From the NCBI GenBank assembly GCA_035716025.1, contig DASTKH010000042.1, positions 62,001 to 126,000 of the forward strand: 64,000 nt of DNA. Reading direction: 5' to 3'. The notes beneath the pieces were generated by a model, which was given only the letters and a program-made list of their open reading frames with translations, was not told where the DNA came from and did not search any database. Source of the stretch: JADGHE01 sp035716025. GTDB taxonomy: Bacteria > Pseudomonadota > Alphaproteobacteria > Rhizobiales > Xanthobacteraceae. Numbering within the stretch: position 1 is the first letter of the stretch; each line of letters starts with the position of its first letter. This document shows positions 1-8,180 of this stretch, in pieces. The position numbers were made by a program, and so were the translations under genes.

Positions 1-1
1 C

Positions 2-82
2 CGCGCGGTCGGTCTCGACTGCGGGCCGATGTCGGGCTTCGACAACGCCAAGGTCGACGCCGCCTTCTTTCCCGACGACTGA
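2..82 (+). CDS. 3' end of a nitroreductase-family protein (RutE-like)
   Basis: Only the last 26 codons are inside the window. The frame reads GLDCGPMSGFDNAKVDAAF and ends at a TGA at 80-82. That tail, with the GPMSGFD motif, is characteristic of the nitroreductase-family malonic semialdehyde reductases (RutE type), FMN enzymes that reduce 3-oxopropanoate to 3-hydroxypropanoate. The call rests on the tail alone. Whether it belongs to a pyrimidine-degradation operon cannot be seen. The gene is 166 bases upstream of tctB on the same strand; nothing gene-like was found between them. Confidence 0.6.
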   Translation, partial: RAVGLDCGPMSGFDNAKVDAAFFPDD

Positions 83-248
83 CCACAATGCGGACGTGGT
101 CGTGCGGGTCGAAACACACCAGAGGAAGCGCGCCGACGGGGCTGCAAAGCCGAAACGTTTTCGTGCTCGGCGGTTCTCGGTCCTTGACGCCCGCATGCGC
201 GGCCTGAAAAGCTGTCGGGCATCGCCATCGGTCACTCCGCAAACGTCC

Positions 249-695
249 ATGCTCAAAATCCGCGCGCCGAAGGACTTTTATGCCGGCCTTGTCTTCGTCG
301 GCATTGGCTTGCTCGGTGCGGTGCTGGCTCTTCAGTATCCGCTCGGCAGTGCCCTGCGCATGGGGCCGGGTTACCTGCCGACCATCCTGTCCTGCGTCGT
401 GGTGTTGCTCGGGCTCACCATTCTTCTGCGCGCATTCGTCATCGACGGCGAGCCGGCATCGCGGGTGGTGTGGCGGCCGCTCGTGTTTGTCACGGCCTCG
501 ATCGTTCTCTTCGGCGTGACGATCACGCATGTCGGCCTCGTGATCTCGATCATCCTCACGGCGGTCGTCGGCGGCTTTGCGGCGCGCGACATGAGCCGTA
601 TCGAGCTCATCGTGCTGGCCCTGGGATTGGCCGCCTTTTCGGCGGTCGTATTCGTCTATCTTCTCGGTCAGCCGTTCGATTTGTGGCCGACATGA
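249..695 (+). CDS. tctB: Tripartite tricarboxylate transporter small permease TctB
   Basis: A 148-residue membrane protein with four hydrophobic segments (about residues 12-30, 41-60, 75-95 and 118-140) and the RMGPGYLP motif of TctB proteins. TctB is the small membrane subunit of TTT importers; it works with TctA and a periplasmic TctC/Bug receptor in proton- or sodium-driven uptake of carboxylates. The open frame extends upstream to 96, but the family N-terminus begins at MLKIRAPKDFYAG, so the ATG at 249 is preferred; no clear Shine-Dalgarno precedes it. The stop overlaps the tctA start (ATGA), which indicates translational coupling. The usual tctC is not directly upstream inside the window. 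Confidence 0.85.
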   Translation: MLKIRAPKDFYAGLVFVGIGLLGAVLALQYPLGSALRMGPGYLPTILSCVVVLLGLTILLRAFVIDGEPASRVVWRPLVFVTASIVLFGVTITHVGLVISIILTAVVGGFAARDMSRIELIVLALGLAAFSAVVFVYLLGQPFDLWPT

Positions 696-2194
696 CGGCG
701 ATTTTCGACCATCTCAGCTTGGGCTTCGGCGCCGCTCTGTCGCTTGCCAATCTCGGTTTTTGCCTGATCGGCGTGCTGCTCGGCACGCTGATCGGCGTGC
801 TGCCGGGGATCGGACCGACCGCGACGATCGCGATGCTGTTGCCGCTCACCTTCGGCATGTCGCCACTTGCGGCGCTGATCATGCTTGCCGGCATCTATTA
901 TGGCTCGCAGTTCGGCGGCTCGACCACCGCCATTCTGGTCAACCTGCCCGGCGAATCGGGCTCGGTGGTCACCTGCATCGACGGCCATCAGATGGCGCGG
1001 CAGGGCAGGGCGGGGGCCGCTCTGTCGATCGCCGCCATCGGCTCGTTCATCGCCGGCACCGCAGGCACCATCGTCATCGCTATCTTCGGCCCGGTACTCG
1101 CGGCGTTTTCGCAGAAATTCAACTCGCCCGAATATTTCTCGCTGATGGTCCTCGGCCTCGTCTCGGCGGTGGTGCTCGCGCACGGCTCGCTGCTCAAGGC
1201 CGTGACCATGATCTTTGTCGGCCTGCTGCTCGGCATGGTCGGTACCGACATGACGACGAGCACGCAACGCTACACCTTCGGCATTCCAGAGCTGTCGGAC
1301 GGACTGGGATTCGTGCCTGTGGCGCTCGGCCTGTTCGGCCTGTCCGAAATCATCGTCAATCTCGAAAGACCGGAGACGCGCTCGCTGCTGTCCGGCAAGA
1401 TCACAGGCCTCTGGATCACATGGCAGGAGCTCAAGGCCAGCATTCCGGCCGTGCTGCGTGGCACCGGGCTGGGCTGCGGCTTCGGCATTCTGCCGGGCGG
1501 GGGCCCGACCCTGAGCGCGTTCGCATCCTACACGTTGGAGAAGAAGCTCGCCGCCGATCCGTCGCGATTCGGCAAAGGGGCGATCGAAGGCGTCGCCGGT
1601 CCGGAGTCCGCCAACAATGCCGCGGCGCAGACTTCGTTCATTCCATTGCTTACCTTGGGCATTCCCTCGAACGCCGTAATGGCCTTGATGATGGGGGCGA
1701 TGATGATCCAGGGCGTCGCCCCCGGCGCCCAGGTTATGAACCAGCGCCCCGAACTGTTCTGGGGGCTCATCGCGTCGATGTGGATCGGCAACGCGATGCT
1801 GCTCGTGATCAACCTGCCGCTGGTCGGACTCTGGGCGAGCCTGCTCAAAACTCCGTACCGGATGATGTTCCCGTGCATCCTGGCTTTCTCGTGCATCGGG
1901 ATCTATTCGCTCAATACAAGCCCCTTCGAGGTGGTGGTCACTGCCTTTTTCGGAGTGGTCGGCTACGTTTTCGCAAAGCTCGACTGCGAGCCCGCGCCGC
2001 TGCTGCTCGGATTTGTGCTCGGCCCGTTGATGGAGACGAGTTTGCGCCGAGCCCTGTTGATCTCGCGCGGCGACCCGATGGTGTTTCTCGAACGGCCGAT
2101 CTCTGCCGTCCTGCTCGGGCTTGCCGCCTTGCTGCTGTTGATCGTCATCGTGCCGGCGGCGCGCCGGGGCCGCGAAACCGCGTTTCAGGAATGA
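692..2194 (+). CDS. tctA: Tripartite tricarboxylate transporter large permease TctA
   Basis: A 500-residue polytopic membrane protein, the normal length for TctA. It shows the family motif GVLPGIGPTATIAMLLPLTF near residues 30-50, YGSQFGGSTTAILVNLPGE near 70-90 and a second half-repeat around GILPGGGPTLSAF, consistent with the duplicated TctA fold. It forms the transport channel of a TTT importer in the inner membrane. The start overlaps the tctB stop by four bases. The substrate is not evident. This is the only TctAB pair in the window, while four Bug receptors lie downstream, so one permease may serve several receptors. Confidence 0.92.
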   Translation: MTAIFDHLSLGFGAALSLANLGFCLIGVLLGTLIGVLPGIGPTATIAMLLPLTFGMSPLAALIMLAGIYYGSQFGGSTTAILVNLPGESGSVVTCIDGHQMARQGRAGAALSIAAIGSFIAGTAGTIVIAIFGPVLAAFSQKFNSPEYFSLMVLGLVSAVVLAHGSLLKAVTMIFVGLLLGMVGTDMTTSTQRYTFGIPELSDGLGFVPVALGLFGLSEIIVNLERPETRSLLSGKITGLWITWQELKASIPAVLRGTGLGCGFGILPGGGPTLSAFASYTLEKKLAADPSRFGKGAIEGVAGPESANNAAAQTSFIPLLTLGIPSNAVMALMMGAMMIQGVAPGAQVMNQRPELFWGLIASMWIGNAMLLVINLPLVGLWASLLKTPYRMMFPCILAFSCIGIYSLNTSPFEVVVTAFFGVVGYVFAKLDCEPAPLLLGFVLGPLMETSLRRALLISRGDPMVFLERPISAVLLGLAALLLLIVIVPAARRGRETAFQE

Positions 2195-2214
2195 CGTGGG
2201 ATCGGCGCGAGCCC

Positions 2215-3078
2215 TTACGGCTCGTCCCAGATCGGTGCGTGTGGCGGGTTGGCGCGGCGGCGGTGCTTTGCGCGCAGCGCAGCGATGCGAGTGAATTCTT
2301 CGGCGCTGAGCGTGAAGTCGAAGATCGCGAGGTTCTCGCGCAGCCGCTCGGGCCTGGTGGATTTGGGGATCGGGGCCACGCCTTCGTTCTGCGTGATCCA
2401 GCGCAGGATGATTTGCGCCGGCGTACGGCCGCGTGCGCGGGCAATCTCCTCGATGATCGGGTCCGCGAGAATGTCCCCGCCCCGCATGAACGGGCAATAG
2501 CCGATCAGCGCCATGCCGTGGCGCCGGCAGGCGGCGTAAACCTTGCGTTGATCGAGATAAGGGTGGAATTCGACCTCGTTCACGCACAAGGGTTCGGGGC
2601 AGAGCCGCGCGGCTTCGTCCAACAGGGTCGTGGTGAAGTTGGCGACGCCGATGTGTTTTGCAACGCCGTTCCGCCTCTGCTTGGCGAGCACCTGCATGGT
2701 TTCCGCAAGCGGAATTTGCGGGTTGGGCCAGTGCACGAGCAGCAGATCGACATAGGAGACGTCGAGATCCTTGAGGCTGCCCTCGACTGACCGCTCAAAA
2801 TCGGCGGTCCGCAGATTCTCGTGGCTCACTTTCGTGACGAGAAAAATCTGCTCGCGCGGCACGCCGGAGGCACGCATGCCCTTGCCGACTTCGACCTCGG
2901 TCCAGTATTTGCGCGCCGCGTCGATGAGACGGTGGCCCGAACGCAGGGCGCTCGCCACGATCGCGACTCCCGCCTCGCCCTTGAGGTCGGTGGTGCCGAA
3001 GCCGATGGCCGGTATGGCCGCGCCGTGCGCATGGAGCCGCGGCAGCGGTGGATGTGCAAGAAGCCCGGGTTCGTTCAT
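2215..3078 (-). CDS. Aldo/keto reductase
   Basis: A 287-residue NAD(P)H-dependent aldo/keto reductase. The catalytic tetrad of the family is visible: Asp53 and Tyr58 in LIDAARKYWTE, Lys83 in FLVTKVS and His116 in LLLVHWP; the phosphate-binding PIPKS motif is near the C-terminus. The ATG at 3078 is chosen because GAAGGA sits seven bases upstream; a GTG five codons earlier would overlap the BKACE stop as GTGA and is the alternative. It lies immediately downstream of the BKACE gene and probably shares its transcript, so it may reduce an aldehyde or ketone made in the same pathway. The actual substrate cannot be inferred. Confidence 0.88.
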   Translation of the reverse strand: MNEPGLLAHPPLPRLHAHGAAIPAIGFGTTDLKGEAGVAIVASALRSGHRLIDAARKYWTEVEVGKGMRASGVPREQIFLVTKVSHENLRTADFERSVEGSLKDLDVSYVDLLLVHWPNPQIPLAETMQVLAKQRRNGVAKHIGVANFTTTLLDEAARLCPEPLCVNEVEFHPYLDQRKVYAACRRHGMALIGYCPFMRGGDILADPIIEEIARARGRTPAQIILRWITQNEGVAPIPKSTRPERLRENLAIFDFTLSAEEFTRIAALRAKHRRRANPPHAPIWDEP

Positions 3079-3089
3079 GGACACGTCCT

Positions 3090-3983
3090 TCACGCTGCCT
3101 TTGCGGCGGCGCCGCGCAGGTTCAGAATTCTTCGGGCCACCGCCGGGGTCGCGACGCGCTCGCCCAGGGCTTCAATGATCTTCACGGCGCGCTCGACGAG
3201 GGCGGCGTTGCTCGGCGCGAAAACGCCTTGCTCGAGGTAGAGGTTGTCCTCGAGGCCGACGCGCGTGTGGCCACCGAGAATGACCGCCTGCGCGACCATG
3301 GGAAATTCGAAGCGGGAAATGCCGAAGCCCGCCCAGACGCAGGGCTGCGGCAACATGTTGCGCATCAGCATCATGGCCTCGGGCGTTGCCGGCGCGCCGT
3401 AGGCGATCCCGAGGCAGATCTGGATCATGCAGGGCGTCGGCAACACGCCTTCCGAGATCAATTGATGGGCGAGCCGCACCTGGCCGGTGTCGAAGACCTC
3501 GAGTTCCATTGTCACGCCCGCCTCGCGAATGAGGCGTGCCATCTCGCGCAGATGCGCCGGGACATTCGTGAACGCGCTCTCGCCGAAATTCATCGTCGCG
3601 AGATCGAGCGTGCAAATTTCGGGTCGCAGTTCCAGCACGTGACGCACACGCTCGGCCGGGGTGGCCATCATGCGGGTGGCATTCACGTTGGGGTCCTGCG
3701 GCGAGGGCATGAAGCGCGCGCCGGGCCCCGTCGTCAGGTTGATCACGATGTCCACATCGCTGGAGCGGATGCGGTCGACCACCTCTCGGTAATGGGCAAG
3801 CTCCATGCTCTGGCCGCCCGTCTGCGGGTTGCGGACATGGATGTGGACGATTGCGGCGCCGGCGCGTGCCGCCTCGATGGCCGAATTGGCGATCTCTTCC
3901 GGTGTCACGGGAATGGCGGGGTGTTTGCCGACCGTATCGGCGGCGCCGGTAATCGCGCAGGTGATGATGACGTCCCTCGCCAT
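3090..3983 (-). CDS. Beta-keto acid cleavage enzyme (BKACE, DUF849 family)
   Basis: A 297-residue BKACE-family protein. These Zn-dependent enzymes condense a beta-keto acid with acetyl-CoA and split it into acetoacetate and a new CoA ester. The family start VIITCAITGA, the zinc motif VHIHVRNP (His47 and His49) and the late TRVGLEDNLY motif are present. The ATG at 3983 has AAAGGA eight bases upstream. It is transcribed with the following aldo/keto reductase and away from the cyclase gene; a TetR-type palindrome lies between the two divergent genes. A second, clearly different BKACE is at 36732-37658. The keto acid used is unknown. Confidence 0.9.
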   Translation of the reverse strand: MARDVIITCAITGAADTVGKHPAIPVTPEEIANSAIEAARAGAAIVHIHVRNPQTGGQSMELAHYREVVDRIRSSDVDIVINLTTGPGARFMPSPQDPNVNATRMMATPAERVRHVLELRPEICTLDLATMNFGESAFTNVPAHLREMARLIREAGVTMELEVFDTGQVRLAHQLISEGVLPTPCMIQICLGIAYGAPATPEAMMLMRNMLPQPCVWAGFGISRFEFPMVAQAVILGGHTRVGLEDNLYLEQGVFAPSNAALVERAVKIIEALGERVATPAVARRILNLRGAAAKAA

Positions 3984-4042
3984 GTTCGATCCTTTCCGCT
4001 GCAAAGCTTGACCCGTGGCCACCGGCTTGTATCGTAGCGCTT

Positions 4043-4056
4043 CAAACGAACGTTTG
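4043..4056. promoter_or_regulatory. Putative TetR operator between BKACE and cyclase genes
   Basis: Perfect inverted repeat CAAACG-AA-CGTTTG in the 174-base gap between divergent genes. The 18-base context TTCAAACGAACGTTTGCC matches the reverse complement of the palindrome at 10992-11009, beside the TetR gene, at 15 of 18 positions. CAAACG/CGTTTG half-sites are typical of TetR-family operators. The link to that TetR protein is inferred. Confidence 0.6.
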
Positions 4057-4157
4057 CCACAGGCGGCCCTCGCCGGCGGCAGGGCGCTCATCGCGCCGCA
4101 ACGCTTGCCCTTCCGGGTGTGGCTTTCCCGAGACCTCTGCCTTTCAAGGAGATGCCG

Positions 4158-5204
4158 ATGCCGTATTCCGACGCGTTCGAGCCGCTTTCCCCTGTGGGGC
4201 CTGCGCCCTTCAAGCGCAACGAGTCCCTCAAAATTCCGCTGCGCAACCGCAAGAAGCCGATCACGCTCGACGACATCGAGGAAATGTCGCTCAAGGTGCG
4301 CAACTGGGGCAAATGGGGCCCGGACGACGAGGTCGGCACGCTGAACTACGCAACCGATGCGATGCGGGCCGAAGCCGCCAAGCTCATCAGGAAGGGCAAG
4401 GCGTTTCCGCTTGCAATCCAGTTCGGGGCAGACGGTCCGCAGACCGGCGGACGCGGACGCATCAACCCGATCCACCTGATGCGGCACGACGGCGCCGACG
4501 GCTATTCGGGCCTGCGCGATCAGGATGCGGGCCTGCGCAGCGCCGATGACTGGCTCATCATGCCGCTGCAGGCAGCCACGCATTGGGACGCCCTCTCGCA
4601 CATCTTCTACAAGGATCGCATGTGGAACGGTTACGACATGCGCGAGGTCATGTCGTGGGGTGCGCGAAAATGCGGGATCGAAAAGACGCGCGGCAAGGCC
4701 TCGGGCCGCGGCGTGCTGCTCGACATTCCGCGGGTGAAAGGTGTGGAATTTCTCGAAGACGGCACGCCGATTACGCCCGAAGATCTCGACGAGGCCGCCG
4801 AGAAGCAGAAGGTGAAAGTCGGCACCGGGGATTTCCTCATCGTCCGCACCGGACAGATGGAAGCCTGCCGCAAGCGCGGTTCGTGGGGCTCCTATGCGGG
4901 CGGGGATGCGCCCGGCCTATCCTTCGAGACGGCGGAATGGCTGCACAGGAAACAGGTCGCGGCGGTCGCGACCGACACCTGGGGCTGCGAGGTGCGCCCG
5001 AACGACACCGAGCCCGGCATTTTCCAGCCATGGCACTGGGTCGTCATTCCGTCGATGGGCCTCACCATGGGCGAGATCTTCGATCTCGAGGAACTCGCCA
5101 AGGATTGTGCCGAGGACAAGCAGTACGACTTCTTCTTCTCGGCGCCGTCCTTGCCGGTGAAGGGCGCCGTCGGCGCGCCTGTGGTGCCGATGGCGTTCAA
5201 GTAG
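4158..5204 (+). CDS. Cyclase-family (kynurenine formamidase-like) hydrolase
   Basis: A 348-residue protein of the cyclase family (PF04199), metal-dependent hydrolases that include kynurenine formamidase and isatin hydrolase. The metal-binding region reads ATHWDALSH (His142, Asp144, His148), a variant of the usual HGTHxDxPxH in which the first His is replaced. It is longer than typical 210-260-residue members and has an extended N-terminus with WGPDDEVGTLNY, as in a larger uncharacterised subfamily. The ATG at 4158 is chosen because AAGGAG ends six bases before it; two in-frame ATGs lie slightly upstream. It is divergent from BKACE and shares the palindrome at 4043. It probably opens a ring amide or lactone, but that is inference. 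Confidence 0.82.
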   Translation: MPYSDAFEPLSPVGPAPFKRNESLKIPLRNRKKPITLDDIEEMSLKVRNWGKWGPDDEVGTLNYATDAMRAEAAKLIRKGKAFPLAIQFGADGPQTGGRGRINPIHLMRHDGADGYSGLRDQDAGLRSADDWLIMPLQAATHWDALSHIFYKDRMWNGYDMREVMSWGARKCGIEKTRGKASGRGVLLDIPRVKGVEFLEDGTPITPEDLDEAAEKQKVKVGTGDFLIVRTGQMEACRKRGSWGSYAGGDAPGLSFETAEWLHRKQVAAVATDTWGCEVRPNDTEPGIFQPWHWVVIPSMGLTMGEIFDLEELAKDCAEDKQYDFFFSAPSLPVKGAVGAPVVPMAFK

Positions 5205-5226
5205 GCGCGCTGCCGGTTTCGCTTGT

Positions 5227-5368
5227 GCCCCTCTCCCGCTTGCGGGAGAGATTGGCGAGCGCCTCAGGCGCGAGCCGGGTGAGGGGGGTGACCGTGAGCA
5301 GTGCGCGCTTTGCCCTCACCCGGATTGCTCTTGCGATCCGCCCTTTCCCCGCACGCAGGGAGAGGTGA
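5227..5368. repeat. Dispersed palindromic intergenic repeat (REP/RIME-like)
   Basis: A 142-base non-coding element between the cyclase and ThDP genes made of nested hairpins. CTCTCCCGCTTGCGGGAGAG opens it, GAGCGCCTCAGGCGCGAGC follows, GGGTGAGGG is matched by CCCTCACCC about 35 bases on, and TTTCCCCGCACGCAGGGAGAGG closes it. The outer ends CCCTCTCCC and GGGAGAGG also pair with each other. Elements with this CCCTCTCCCGC / GCCCTCACCCGGA signature recur between genes in many Rhizobiales genomes. It could end the cyclase transcript or stabilise mRNA 3' ends. Only one clear copy is in the window. Confidence 0.75.
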
Positions 5369-5400
5369 CGAAGCCCAATCCTGCCATCTGTGAGCGTCCC

Positions 5401-7104
5401 ATGACGACACCTGCGCAATCTGCCTCCCGCAACGACACCATCACCGGCGCGCGCTATATCGCGCACACGCTCAACGCCTACGGGCTCGACCATGTCTTCT
5501 TCATGGATGCGGTGTTACGCCGCACGCTGGCGGAGATCGGCACGTTCGACATTCGCCGCATCCTCGCGCATTCGGAGAAAGCCGCCGTCTACATGGCGGA
5601 CGGCTATGCGCGCGCGAGCGGTCGCGTCGCGGTCGTGATGGCGCAGTCGGTTGGCGCCGCGAACCTCGCCGCCGGCTTGCAGGACGCGCGGCTCTTCGGT
5701 TCCCCCATTATCGCCGTCACCGGCCGCCATGTCCCGGCGAACCAGTATCGCAACGCTTACCAGGAACTGCCGCACGAGCCGATGTTCTCGGCCTTCGTGA
5801 AAGCGTCGTATCGGGTGGACGCGCCCGAGCAGCTGCCCCGCCTCCTGCGGCAATGCTTCCGCGAGGCCGCGTCGGGCCCCACGCGGCCGGTGCATCTCGA
5901 CGTGGCCGGCAATACCGGCAACGTCACCGATTTCTGGGAACTCATCCTCGACCAGGCGATCGAGCGGGAATACGCGACCGTGCCGCCGCAGCGGCCGGCC
6001 GGCGATCCGGTGCAGATCGAAAAGGCCGCGAAGGCAATCCGCGCGGCCGAGCGACCGGTCGTAATCGCCGGCGCGGGCGTCGTCATCTCGCGCGCGGAAA
6101 AGGCGCTTCGGGCTTTCGTCGAGAAGACCGGGATCCCGCTCGTCGCCGCGCTCGACGCCAAGCAAGTGCTCACCGACGATCACCCGTTGAACGGGGGCAT
6201 CGTCGGCACCTATTCCTGCCATTGCGCCAACAAGCTCGTCGCCGAAGCGGATCTCGCGATTTTCGTCGGCTCGGATACCGGCGACCAGGTCACGAACAAC
6301 TTCACGCTCCCGCGCCCGGGCGTGCCCGTCATCCAGATCGACATCGATCCGGTGGAGCTTGGCCGCAATTTCGGCGGGGCGATCGGCATCCATGCCGATC
6401 CGCGCGCAGCCGTCGAGCAACTCACCGCGGTGCTCGCGCAGACATCGCGGCCGCAATGGCAGGCGCGCGTGAAAGAGCTCGTGGCGGAATGGCGGGCCTA
6501 CATCGCGCCAAACTACAACTCCGATGCCTCGCCGATCCGGCCCGAGCGTCTCTGCAAGGAGCTCGGCGAATGGCTGCCGGCGGATGCGATCGTCGTGGCC
6601 GATACCGGCTATTCGTCGCAATGGTCGGGAACCATGATGCCGCTCCGGTACGAGACCCAGAATTACTACCGCGCGGCGGGCTCGCTCGGCTGGGCCTTCC
6701 CGGCTGCGCTCGGCGCGAAATGTGCCTGCCCGGACCGACCGGTCGTCTGTTTCACCGGCGACGGCGGATTCCTCTATCACCTGCCGGAGATGGAGACGGC
6801 GCGGCGCTGGAACATCAACACGATCACGATCGTCAACAACAATGGCCGGCTTGCGCAGGGCCTGCGCAATCTCACCAATGCTCACAAGGGCATCCCCGGG
6901 CGCATGGAGGAATTGTTCACGTTCGCGCCGACGAACTATTCGGCCATCGCCGAAGCGTTCGGCTGTCTCGGCATTCGCGTTGAGCGTCCGCAAGACATAC
7001 GTCCCGCGCTGGAACGGGCCCTTGCGGCTAACCGGCCGACGATCATCGACGTGGCCAGCGACGAGGCTGCACAGGCCGATCTGCCCTGGACTCCCGCAGG
7101 GTAG
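5401..7104 (+). CDS. ThDP-dependent enzyme of the acetolactate synthase superfamily
   Basis: A 567-residue protein with the three-domain layout of ThDP enzymes: N-terminal pyrimidine domain with the activating Glu59 in HSEKAAVYMADGYAR, central domain, and C-terminal pyrophosphate domain with GDG (about 453-455) followed by NNN about 25 residues later. It resembles acetolactate synthase-like proteins but sits alone, without a regulatory subunit, among catabolic genes. The start at 5401 avoids the repeat element, through which the frame stays open to 5365. A clear paralogue is at 20460-22157; both share GYAR/AFAR, GSLGWAFPAALGAKCA and CFTGDGGF. The 2-keto acid or aldehyde substrate is not recognisable. 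Confidence 0.88.
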   Translation: MTTPAQSASRNDTITGARYIAHTLNAYGLDHVFFMDAVLRRTLAEIGTFDIRRILAHSEKAAVYMADGYARASGRVAVVMAQSVGAANLAAGLQDARLFGSPIIAVTGRHVPANQYRNAYQELPHEPMFSAFVKASYRVDAPEQLPRLLRQCFREAASGPTRPVHLDVAGNTGNVTDFWELILDQAIEREYATVPPQRPAGDPVQIEKAAKAIRAAERPVVIAGAGVVISRAEKALRAFVEKTGIPLVAALDAKQVLTDDHPLNGGIVGTYSCHCANKLVAEADLAIFVGSDTGDQVTNNFTLPRPGVPVIQIDIDPVELGRNFGGAIGIHADPRAAVEQLTAVLAQTSRPQWQARVKELVAEWRAYIAPNYNSDASPIRPERLCKELGEWLPADAIVVADTGYSSQWSGTMMPLRYETQNYYRAAGSLGWAFPAALGAKCACPDRPVVCFTGDGGFLYHLPEMETARRWNINTITIVNNNGRLAQGLRNLTNAHKGIPGRMEELFTFAPTNYSAIAEAFGCLGIRVERPQDIRPALERALAANRPTIIDVASDEAAQADLPWTPAG

Positions 7105-7183
7105 GGTCTCACGGCGATCCTCGGGCGGACACCCGCAAGCGCTCCGCTGGAGCGCATGGGGCGTTCCGAACCGAGGTACCGTC

Positions 7184-8135
7184 GTGAACTCTACTCCGAC
7201 AAACAAACCGAAGACCGACCGTGCGCGGGCGCGCGAAGCGGCGGCCACATATGCGGTGTCTGCGGTTCTCGTCCTTTGCTGGGCATCCGGATTTGTCGTG
7301 CCCCGCGCATTCGAGGCTTACGCGGAGCCTTTGACCTTCGTCGCGCTGCGTAACGGTGCAGCGCTCGTGATTCTTTCCGCCGTCGCGCTTGCCCTGCGCA
7401 GCCCCTGGCCGCGCGGGTACGTCGATCTTGCAGGGCTGCTCTGGAGCGGCGCCTTCCTTCAGGGCTTGTCGCTGTCGCTCATGTACTGGTCCGTCTACCA
7501 CGGCATCCCCGTGGCCATCGCCGCGCTTGTCGGCGGCTTGCAGCCCGTCGTCACGGCGCTGATCGCCTCGCAAGTCTTTGACGAGGCGTTGTCGGCAGGC
7601 CAGTGGCTCGTCATTGTCGTCGGCTTTGCCGGCGTGGCGCTTGTCGTGGCCCCGAAACTCGGCGCAACCGCGGGCGGGTTTCCCGCCGGCTTGTTGTTGT
7701 GCTGCTTGCTCGGCGTGGTTTCGATCGCCTACGGAACGCTGCAGCAGAAGCGTTTCGAGCGCACGGGCCGTCCTTCGACGCGCACCGCCGTAATGTTCGC
7801 CGGCGCTCTCGTGCCGCCGGCGGTCGGGGCCGCTTTTTTCGAGAGCCCTCGGGTGATCTGGTCCCCGGAGTTCCTTGTCATCTATGCCTGGTCGACACTG
7901 GCGCTCGCCATCGGTGCGACGATGGCGCTATTGTTTCTCGTCCGGCGCGGCGCAGCGGCACGTGCGACGTCGTTCCTCTCTTGCGCCGCCCGGGGCGGCC
8001 GCGATGGCCCATTTCGGGTTCGGCGAACCGGTCACGGCCATTCAGCTCGCCGGGTTTGCGGTCAGTGCCGTCGGCGTGCTGCTCGTGCAGAGGCGGCCGG
8101 CGTCCACAGCGGCCGTTGGTGCGCGCGCGGCCTGA
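7184..8135 (+). pseudogene. DMT-family (EamA) transporter, frameshifted near its 3' end
   Basis: The frame from the GTG at 7184 (GAGG seven bases upstream) encodes an EamA-type permease: hydrophobic segments from about residue 16 onward, two EamA-like repeats and the typical GLQPVVTALIA segment. Near 7973-7985 the reading frame breaks. The original frame continues into an Arg-rich, clearly non-membrane tail that runs to 8191. A different frame encodes the expected last part, AAMAHFGFGEPVTAIQLAGF and GVLLVQRR, and stops at 8135. Loss of two bases in the CTCTCTT stretch would explain it. This is either a recent inactivating mutation or a sequencing error. The natural substrate is unknown; the gene follows the ThDP gene by 79 bases. 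Confidence 0.8.
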
Positions 8136-8180
8136 AGCGGCGCAGAGCGTCCGGCGGCGGACCCGCCGCCGGACATGCGT

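Noticed and set aside
7139..7155. GCGCTCC-GCT-GGAGCGC hairpin after the ThDP gene, considered as a terminator.
   Set aside because: No T tract follows, and the EamA gene on the same strand begins shortly after it.
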